From assembly GCA_902470905.1 (NCBI GenBank), contig CABRIC010000013.1, forward strand, positions 1-38,520: a stretch of 38,520 nucleotides of DNA, given 5' to 3'. Positions 32,736 to 38,520 of the stretch are shown piece by piece (within the stretch, counting starts at the first letter, position 1; the number at the start of each line of letters is the position of its first letter). Origin of the DNA: an uncultured Collinsella sp. GTDB lineage: Bacteria; Actinomycetota; Coriobacteriia; Coriobacteriales; Coriobacteriaceae. The notes below the pieces were generated by a model. That model ran no database searches. It was not told the origin of the DNA and saw only the letters and a list, made by a program, of their open reading frames with translations. Made by a program: the position numbers and the translations under genes.

Positions 32736-34647
32736 GGCAACGACCGCCGAGCGCGCGCTCAACCGCAAGGGCGGCACCATGTCGCGCCTCATCAAGACGC
32801 TCTTTGGCTTCTACCCCGTGCTTTTGCCCCTCGTCGTCGCCGGCGTGGTGCTCTGCGCCATCATCAACTCCATCGGCGCGACCTTCCTTCAGAGCGCCCT
32901 GCAGATCATTAGCGAATCGTGGCAGTCGGGCGACTGGACGACCGCGCAGCCCAAGATTCTGCAGCTTGTGACCACCCTCGCCTGCATCTACGGCGTCGGC
33001 ATCCTGTCCTCGCTCTTCTGGAACCGCGCCATGGCCATCGTCACGCAGGGCTCGCTGGAGAAGCTGCGCGAGAAGATGTTCAACCGCATGCAGGACCTGC
33101 CGATCCGCTACTTCGACACGCACCAGCGCGGCGACATCATGAGTCACTACACCAACGACATCGACACGCTGCGCCAGATGATCAGCCAGTCGCTGCCCAA
33201 CCTGCTCATGACGACCATCGTCATCGTCACGGTGTTCTTTATCATGCTGTACTACAGCGTTTGGATGTGCCTGGTCATTGTGGCAGGCGTCGCCTTTATG
33301 ACCTTTATGACCAAGCTGCTCGGCTCCAACTCCGCGCGCTTCTTCATTGCGCAGCAGACCGAGCTCGGCGTGGTCGAGGGTCATATCGAGGAAGTCATGA
33401 ACGGCCAGAAGGTCGTCAAGGCATTCTGCCACGAGTCTGCCGCCGAGGCCGATTTTGACGAGCGCAACGAAAAGCTCTTCGAGGTCTCGCAGAAGGCCAA
33501 CATGTACGCCAACATCCTCATGCCTATCCTTATGAACCTGGGCAACCTGCTCTACGTGCTGGTCGCACTGGCAGGCGGCATTTTCCTGGCGCTGGGCGTG
33601 CCCAACCTGAGCATCTCGGGCATGACGCTGTCCATCGCCGTCGTAGTGCCGTTCCTCAACATGACCAAGCAGTTCTGCGGACAGATCGGTCAGATCTCGC
33701 AGCAGATCAACGCCGTGGTCATGGGCCTCGCCGGCGCCGACCGCATCTTTGAGCTCATCGACGAGGAGCCCGAGGCCGACGAAGGCTACGTGACGCTCGT
33801 CAACGCGCAGGTGAACCCCGACACCTGGCAGCTCGAGGAGGCCGACCACCACACCGGCATGTGGGCGTGGAAACATCCGCACCGCGCAACCGGCGAGATC
33901 GAGTACGTACCGCTGCGCGGCGACCTGGTCATGGACAACGTCGACTTTGGCTACACGCCCGACCACGAGGTGCTGCACGGCGTGTCCGTGTTTGCCAAGC
34001 CGGGCCAGAAGGTCGCGTTTGTCGGCGCCACCGGTGCCGGCAAGACGACCATCACCAACCTCATCAACCGTTTCTATGACATCGCCGACGGCAAGATTCG
34101 CTACGACGGCATCAACGTCAACAAGATTCGCAAGGCCGATCTGCGCCGCTCGCTGGGCGTCGTGCTGCAGGACGTGAACCTGTTCACCGGCACCGTGATG
34201 GATAACATCCGCTACGGCAACCTGGACGCCACCGACGAGGAGTGCATCGCGGCAGCCAAGCTCGCGGGCGCCGACGACTTTATCACCCGCCTGCCCGACG
34301 GCTACGACACTATGCTCACCGGCAACGGCGCACAGCTGTCGCAAGGCCAGCGCCAGCTGATTTCGATCGCGCGCGCCGCCGTCGCCGATCCGCCGGCAAT
34401 GATTCTGGACGAGGCCACGAGCTCCATCGACACCCGCACCGAAGCCATCGTGCAGGCCGGCATGGACAAGCTCATGGAAGGCCGCACGACGTTTGTCATC
34501 GCGCACCGCCTGTCCACCGTGCGCAACTCCGACGCGATCATCTGTCTGGACCACGGCCGCATCATCGAGCGCGGCAACCACGACGAGCTGATTGCCAAGC
34601 GCGGGTATTACTACCAGCTCTATACCGGAGCGTTTGAGCTGGAGTAG
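32728..34647 (+). CDS. Heterodimeric ABC exporter, catalytic subunit
   Basis: 639-residue partner half-transporter. A membrane domain of six segments (about 35-330) is followed by a linker of about 60 residues with a TWQLEEADHHTGMWAWKHP stretch, then the ATPase domain with Walker A GATGAGKTT (about 432), signature LSQGQRQ (about 536), and Walker B MILDEATSSID with the catalytic Glu. The degenerate LSQGQ signature faces the degenerate Walker site of the first subunit, as expected for one inactive and one active site. ATG at 32728 follows AGGAGG. A strong terminator follows 125 bases downstream. Confidence 0.94.
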   Translation: MSKATTAERALNRKGGTMSRLIKTLFGFYPVLLPLVVAGVVLCAIINSIGATFLQSALQIISESWQSGDWTTAQPKILQLVTTLACIYGVGILSSLFWNRAMAIVTQGSLEKLREKMFNRMQDLPIRYFDTHQRGDIMSHYTNDIDTLRQMISQSLPNLLMTTIVIVTVFFIMLYYSVWMCLVIVAGVAFMTFMTKLLGSNSARFFIAQQTELGVVEGHIEEVMNGQKVVKAFCHESAAEADFDERNEKLFEVSQKANMYANILMPILMNLGNLLYVLVALAGGIFLALGVPNLSISGMTLSIAVVVPFLNMTKQFCGQIGQISQQINAVVMGLAGADRIFELIDEEPEADEGYVTLVNAQVNPDTWQLEEADHHTGMWAWKHPHRATGEIEYVPLRGDLVMDNVDFGYTPDHEVLHGVSVFAKPGQKVAFVGATGAGKTTITNLINRFYDIADGKIRYDGINVNKIRKADLRRSLGVVLQDVNLFTGTVMDNIRYGNLDATDEECIAAAKLAGADDFITRLPDGYDTMLTGNGAQLSQGQRQLISIARAAVADPPAMILDEATSSIDTRTEAIVQAGMDKLMEGRTTFVIAHRLSTVRNSDAIICLDHGRIIERGNHDELIAKRGYYYQLYTGAFELE

Positions 34648-34771
34648 TTCGGCTCGCCGAGATGGCCGATTTGCCGCTCATTCGTCGGGCATGACCCTAA
34701 GATCAATGCCCTCCTCTTTCGGGGCAAATCGACTCATCTCAACGACCCAAACACAATGCACCGCAACGAAT

Positions 34772-34809
34772 AAAGCCTCTGCAGCCACACGAGCTGCGGA
34801 GGCTTTTTT
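34772..34809 (+). terminator. Terminator of the MarR-ABC operon
   Basis: A 14-bp stem (34772-34785 with 34793-34806, one G-T pair), a 7-base loop and a TTTTTT run on the plus strand. Nothing else recognisable lies between the exporter stop and this hairpin. Confidence 0.85.
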
Positions 34810-34819
34810 CATGCCGGCC

Positions 34820-34990
34820 GGAAACCGTATCCCACTTTTCGGGCCCAGAATGGGATGCCGTTTCCCGCTGGGCCCCCTCCGGGAAACGACATCCCATTTC
34901 AAGGGCATAAACCGGGATGTGGTTTCCCCTAACGGCACCTTTGGGAAACCGCATCCCACTCTAGACGCACAAAACGGGATGAGCTTTCCC
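34820..34990. repeat. Three tandem hairpins with a 61-62 bp period
   Basis: Each unit has arms of the form GGGAAACnnCATCCCA and its complement around a 16-17-base spacer: 34820-34866, 34881-34928 and 34943-34990. The arms vary slightly but keep pairing; the 13-15-base spacers between units are unrelated. The block lies after the ABC-operon terminator and before the GGDEF gene. Confidence 0.8.
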
Positions 34991-35086
34991 ATGGTGATCC
35001 AAGACCAGAAGCATGTCCGATAGCGCGGCCAGGTCAAGAACAACAAGGCAAGCGTCACGCCAATTTGGACGAGCGTCTGCTGCAGT
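34991..35086. other. Spacer before the GGDEF promoter
   Basis: No gene or clear structure was recognised; possible translations in this spacer resemble no known protein. Confidence 0.35.
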
Positions 35087-35114
35087 TTGAGGCTGCTGGC
35101 CCATATGGTAGAGT
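35087..35114 (+). promoter_or_regulatory. Possible promoter of the GGDEF gene
   Basis: TTGAGG (35087-35092) and TAGAGT (35109-35114) with a 16-base spacer, about 65 bases before the start codon. Confidence 0.4.
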
Positions 35115-35180
35115 TAACCACCCATGAATTTCAGCACACTGCGTGCTACCTGTTCTTTTGTCATTTAGGGGAGTGAACTT

Positions 35181-36272
35181 GTGAATACTTCTGTCGCCAA
35201 GAAGGCCGGCCAGGCGGTGCGCCTGCTCATGATGGTGCTCACGGCAGTTCTCATCTTCTTCTTCATCAATGTTATGCTGCTCGTCTCCGATATCCAGGGC
35301 ACGGCGCGTGTGGTCAACTACGCCGGTCTGGTGCGCGGTACCACGCAGCGAATCGTTAAGCTCGAGGATGCGGGCCAGCCTCAAGATGACCTGCTCAAAG
35401 CCGTGGATTCATACATCAACGGTTTGCGTTACGGAAGTGACGACCTCAACCTCGTCCGTCTCGACGACGATGAGTATCAGGTAAAAATGACCGAGCTTGC
35501 AAATTATTATGATGAGCTTTGCGCCGAGATCAGCCGCGTGCGCGAAGTCGGCTATGAGAACACCGACATCATCTCCATGAGCGAGGAGTTCTTTGGCATT
35601 TGCGACGATGCTACGCGACTCGCAGAGGACTACTCTCAGGAGAAGGCGTCGGCGCTCAACTATCTCGAGGGCCTGGTGATCATCGACATCATGGGCTTGG
35701 TGGCGACCTTTGCGGTCGAACTTGTTCGCGCGGTGCGAACTGCCGCGCTCAATCGCGAACTGCAGAACAAAGTCTATCTCGACGAAGCCACAGGACTGCC
35801 CAACAAGAACAAGTGCGAGGAGGTCTTGGGGCAGGAGCAGCCTGTCTCCGCGGAGGCGCCCGTTGCGGTGTGCGTCTTCGACCTTAACAATCTGCATACG
35901 GTCAATAACAGCTTCGGCCACGAGAAGGGCGACGAATACATCCGTTCTTTTGCCCAGCAGCTGGGGCGCGTGGCGTCGGAGACCTGCTTTGTGGGCCGCG
36001 ACGGCGGCGATGAGTTTATCGCGGTGCTGCGAGATACCGATCGAGCTGCCGTGGAGTCCTGTCTCGCTCGGGTTCGCGCGAACGTGAACGAGTATTCCGA
36101 GACTCATCCCGACATGCCTATCAGCTATGCGGTGGGCTATGCGCTTTCCAGTGATTTTGATGAACCGCCTACGATGCGTGAGCTCTTTTCTCAGGCCGAC
36201 AAAAACATGTACGTCGATAAGAACCGCGTAAAGGCAGCCGAGACAGCCGACCCGCAACGCGAGGACCGCTAA
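35181..36272 (+). CDS. Membrane-bound GGDEF-domain protein (putative diguanylate cyclase)
   Basis: 363 residues. A first membrane segment (about 14-36) and a second (about 163-182) flank an extracytoplasmic region of about 125 residues that may sense a signal. The C-terminal GGDEF domain (about 195-355) contains the intact active-site loop GRDGGDEF (about 273-280) and the upstream DLNNLHTVNNSFGHEKGDEY region that binds GTP and magnesium, so c-di-GMP synthesis is plausible. The RxxD inhibitory site five residues before the active loop is absent, so product inhibition of the usual kind is not expected. GTG start at 35181 with GGGGAG eight bases upstream. Confidence 0.9.
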   Translation: MNTSVAKKAGQAVRLLMMVLTAVLIFFFINVMLLVSDIQGTARVVNYAGLVRGTTQRIVKLEDAGQPQDDLLKAVDSYINGLRYGSDDLNLVRLDDDEYQVKMTELANYYDELCAEISRVREVGYENTDIISMSEEFFGICDDATRLAEDYSQEKASALNYLEGLVIIDIMGLVATFAVELVRAVRTAALNRELQNKVYLDEATGLPNKNKCEEVLGQEQPVSAEAPVAVCVFDLNNLHTVNNSFGHEKGDEYIRSFAQQLGRVASETCFVGRDGGDEFIAVLRDTDRAAVESCLARVRANVNEYSETHPDMPISYAVGYALSSDFDEPPTMRELFSQADKNMYVDKNRVKAAETADPQREDR

Positions 36273-36288
36273 ACCCGTCCCAAATGAG

Positions 36289-37167
36289 CTAGTTGAGGAG
36301 TTGGGCCATGGCGTTGACGAATTTTTGGACTTGGAGGGTGGGCTCGAGCGGATAGTGCAGAAAGACCGGTACCTCGCGGCCGCACAGGAACGGCACGCCC
36401 ACAAAGGCCGGGTGCACCCCCGACCACGCTCCGCAGGTGAGCACCGCGTCGCCCTTTTCCTCCGCCTCGTTAAAGAGCGCAAAGTCGAAGCTATCCACAT
36501 CGATCACGTCCACGCCGCCGTCGGCCAACAGGTCGATGCGCAGGCTGTCCATGGCATCGTTGCCGTGACGCAGCACGCGCAGACGCATGCCCTCCAAGTC
36601 GGCGACCGTGATGCGCGTCTTGCGCGCCAGCGGGCTCGTGCGCGGTAGGTCGATATAAAACGGCACGTTAACAATGCGGAGCTTTTGGCAGGCATCACCC
36701 CAGCGTGGGGTAGAAAAACTCGACTGCACCACATCAACCTCGCGGCCCAAGCTGCGCATGACTGTCTCGCGCTCGTCGTAGAGATCGCTTACCGGCACGA
36801 TCTCAAATCGCAGCGACGGTTCCAGATCGTGGATGCCCGACCACATCGACAGCGTTTGGCGCCCCGGGCACATCATAGACACGCCCAGGCGCACGGCACC
36901 GCCGTCACCCGCCGCACGTCGGGCACGGCGCAGGGCGTCCTCGGACTGGCGCATGATCGAGCGCGCGTCGTCCACCAGCAGAGCACCCGCCGGCGTCACC
37001 TTGACGCCCGAGTGCGAGCGTTCGAACAGCGTGATGCCGAACTCGGCCTCGAAGCCCGACACTTGCTTGACGAGCGCCGGGGTCGACACGCGCAATTTTG
37101 CCGCCGCACGCGAGAAGCTTCCCAGCTCCGCGGCGGCCGATATGGCCTCAAGTCGTCGATCGTACAC
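36289..37167 (-). CDS. LysR family transcriptional regulator
   Basis: 292-residue regulator with an N-terminal winged helix (residues about 4-62, LGSFSRAAAKLRVSTPALVKQ) and a C-terminal ligand-binding domain of the periplasmic-binding fold. GTG at 37167 is preferred because GGGAG lies six bases upstream and the domain begins right there; an ATG 11 codons upstream (37200) adds a basic stretch without similarity. It is divergent from an SDR gene, the classic arrangement for LysR control of a neighbouring catabolic operon. It ends 16 bases from the convergent GGDEF gene. Confidence 0.88.
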   Translation of the reverse strand: MYDRRLEAISAAAELGSFSRAAAKLRVSTPALVKQVSGFEAEFGITLFERSHSGVKVTPAGALLVDDARSIMRQSEDALRRARRAAGDGGAVRLGVSMMCPGRQTLSMWSGIHDLEPSLRFEIVPVSDLYDERETVMRSLGREVDVVQSSFSTPRWGDACQKLRIVNVPFYIDLPRTSPLARKTRITVADLEGMRLRVLRHGNDAMDSLRIDLLADGGVDVIDVDSFDFALFNEAEEKGDAVLTCGAWSGVHPAFVGVPFLCGREVPVFLHYPLEPTLQVQKFVNAMAQLLN

Positions 37168-37400
37168 GTCAATCTCCCGTTTTCGCGCCCGTGACCGCAT
37201 GGTGCCACAGGGGGTTGTTTTCGCAGGCCACGCGCTCAATTGAGAATAAACTGCATCGCTCAGTGTAAACCTACGGTTAACGCTATTCTAACAAATATGC
37301 AATTCACCTGCGCAAATGCAAAGCATACGATAACCAGCGAAAACCACGTGGGTCGGTTAATGGGAACGGCCCACCGGGAGGCACAAGAAGGGAAGTTCCT
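37168..37400. promoter_or_regulatory. Divergent control region between LysR and SDR genes
   Basis: Holds the palindrome CTCAATTGAG (37235-37244) and an AT-rich stretch with TGCA-N15-TGCA symmetry near 37300-37325. These may be LysR binding sites, but no T-N11-A box could be assigned with confidence. The SDR ribosome-binding site GGGAAG lies at about 37390. Confidence 0.35.
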
Positions 37401-38282
37401 ATGAGCAACTGGCTTAAGCTCGAGGGCGATGTCTGCGCCGTGACCGGCGCACTCGGCGGTATGGGCGTCGAGATTTGCCGCGAGTTCGCCCGCAACGGCG
37501 CCAACGTCGTCCTGCTCGATCTGGACGAGGAAAAGGTCAAGGCTGCAGCCGCCGACCTCGCCGCCGAGTTTGGCATCCACGCCGAGGGCTACAAGATGAA
37601 CGCCACCGACGAGGCCGAGGTTCAGGCTGCCGTCGACGCCACCATCGCCGACTTCGGCCGCGTCGACGTCCTCGTCAACACCGCCGGCATCCTGCGCTTC
37701 GCCGCCATGGAGGACCTGCCGCTGAGCGACTGGGAGCAGGTGCTCAACGTCAACCTCACCGGCTACTTCATCACCTCGCAGCGCTTTGGTCGCGAGATGA
37801 TCAAGGCCGGCCAGGGCCGCCTGGTGCATATCTCGACCGTCGCCAGCCACTCCCCCGAGACGTTCTCGGGCGTGTACAGCTCCACCAAGGCCGGCGTCAA
37901 CATGATGTCCAAGATGCTCGCCGCCGAGTGGGGCCCCTACGGCGTCCGCTCCAACTGCGTCGAGCCTTGCTTCGTTAAGACCCCGATGTCGGCCAACTTC
38001 TACGCCGACCCCGAGGTCGAAAAGAGCCGCAGCCGTCTGATCGCCACGCGCCGCATCGGCGAGGTCAGCGATATCGCCAATGCCGTCATGTTCCTGGCGT
38101 CCAAGCGCTCGGACTTTACCACCGGCGACGCCATCAAGGTCGACGGCGGCTTCTCCAACATGATGGGCGACCTCACCGCCAAGCCCGGCGGCCGTCGCGC
38201 CTATGCCGACAACTACCTTAAGAACAAGGGTGTCGAGCTCTGGTCCGATGAGTCCGGCGTCGCCAAGCCGACCGACCAGTAA
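37401..38282 (+). CDS. Short-chain dehydrogenase/reductase (SDR)
   Basis: 293-residue cytoplasmic oxidoreductase of the classical SDR type. The nucleotide-binding loop TGALGGMG occupies residues 15-22, and Asp40 at the end of strand 2 (LLDLD) favours NAD over NADP. NTAG lies at 93-96, and the catalytic set is Ser145, Tyr159 and Lys163. A C-terminal extension of about 35 residues goes beyond the usual 250-260. It is divergent from a LysR gene and followed by an MFS gene, so it probably oxidises or reduces a compound carried by that transporter; the substrate (sugar, sugar acid or steroid) cannot be told. Confidence 0.9.
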   Translation: MSNWLKLEGDVCAVTGALGGMGVEICREFARNGANVVLLDLDEEKVKAAAADLAAEFGIHAEGYKMNATDEAEVQAAVDATIADFGRVDVLVNTAGILRFAAMEDLPLSDWEQVLNVNLTGYFITSQRFGREMIKAGQGRLVHISTVASHSPETFSGVYSSTKAGVNMMSKMLAAEWGPYGVRSNCVEPCFVKTPMSANFYADPEVEKSRSRLIATRRIGEVSDIANAVMFLASKRSDFTTGDAIKVDGGFSNMMGDLTAKPGGRRAYADNYLKNKGVELWSDESGVAKPTDQ

Positions 38283-38348
38283 ACCAACCTGACAGGGAGG
38301 CCCCGCAGACACGCCCGCTCCTCCCCCGTATCGATTAGAAAGAGTCCA

Positions 38349-38520
38349 ATGGCTTCCACCAACTCCAACAAGGGTCGCGCCGTCGTGCTTTCCGCCGCGT
38401 GCGTCACCATGTTCTTCATCAGCTCCATCGCGCTGTATTCCGTCGTGAGCAAGAATCTGCTCGCCGTCTATCCCGAGTGGTCGAGCGCCCTTACCTGGGC
38501 TTTTCCCGTCTTCCAGACCA
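38349..38520 (+). CDS. MFS transporter, N-terminal part (cut by window end)
   Basis: 57 residues before the window ends. After a short polar start (MASTNSNKGR) comes a first membrane segment (about 11-35), then the loop KNLLAVYPEWS and the start of helix 2, as in OxlT-like major facilitators. Weak GAAAGAG before the ATG at 38349. It lies 66 bases after the SDR gene and is probably in the same operon, supplying or exporting its substrate. Confidence 0.7.
   Translation, partial: MASTNSNKGRAVVLSAACVTMFFISSIALYSVVSKNLLAVYPEWSSALTWAFPVFQT

Noticed and set aside
30852..34581. Long minus-strand frames opposite the ABC exporter genes
   Set aside because: Antisense shadows with His/Asp/Val-rich low-quality sequence; the plus-strand genes have complete motifs.
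34678..35121. Minus-strand 147-codon frame over the triple hairpin array
   Set aside because: It is produced by the repeat sequence, has no family similarity and overlaps the operon terminator.
37401..38282. Bile-acid 7-beta hydroxysteroid dehydrogenase, known from Collinsella
   Set aside because: The sequence does not resemble the remembered enzyme beyond general SDR motifs, so no specific function is given.

Overview
The window is a GC-rich (about 60%), gene-dense piece of an actinobacterial chromosome. Gene content and order point to the class Coriobacteriia, most likely Collinsella or a close relative. That placement is an inference from the compact housekeeping cluster (prfA, prmC, sua5, upp, the atp operon, murA, an LCP gene), many GTG/TTG starts, and many perfect intergenic palindromes. 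No rRNA, tRNA, CRISPR array, insertion sequence or phage gene was found.

Layout. Positions 1-22704 lie almost wholly on the minus strand and are read here from high to low coordinates. An amino-acid ABC importer operon (binding lipoprotein, permease, ATPase; 21532-18640) is followed by an M20 metallopeptidase, release factor RF1 (prfA), its methylase prmC, a hicAB toxin-antitoxin pair, sua5, glycerol kinase, upp, the complete nine-gene F1Fo ATP synthase operon (atpI-B-E-F-H-A-G-D-C; 9700-2817), murA and a LytR-CpsA-Psr protein. Apart from hicAB and glpK this order resembles the prfA/prmC/sua5/upp/atp/murA cluster of other Gram-positive bacteria, so hicAB looks like an insertion. An aldose-epimerase-like gene and a membrane-anchored protein of unknown role lie at 21811-23682.

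From 23.9 kb the window becomes mixed-strand and accessory: an MFS transporter, a 3' gene remnant, an acyltransferase with a low-molecular-weight tyrosine phosphatase, a DUF4143-type ATPase with three phased upstream repeats, a pyridoxamine kinase coupled to a small cysteine-rich protein, a MarR-regulated heterodimeric ABC exporter, a GGDEF protein, and a divergent LysR / SDR-MFS locus cut by the window end.

The most unusual content is non-coding. About 145-bp elements occur four times (51-195, 15649-15792, 21664-21809 and a decayed copy at 30176-30320). They fold into the same multi-stem structure, with stems that differ in sequence but keep pairing, and the three intact copies end 0-1 nt from the stop codon of a neighbouring gene. 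Several further palindrome families lie at gene ends: a 33-nt unit in four copies, a 22-bp-arm hairpin whose arm has also entered the M20 coding sequence in frame, a 26-bp-arm hairpin, and a triple tandem hairpin at 34820-34990. I could not search Rfam or other genomes, so whether these families are new is open.
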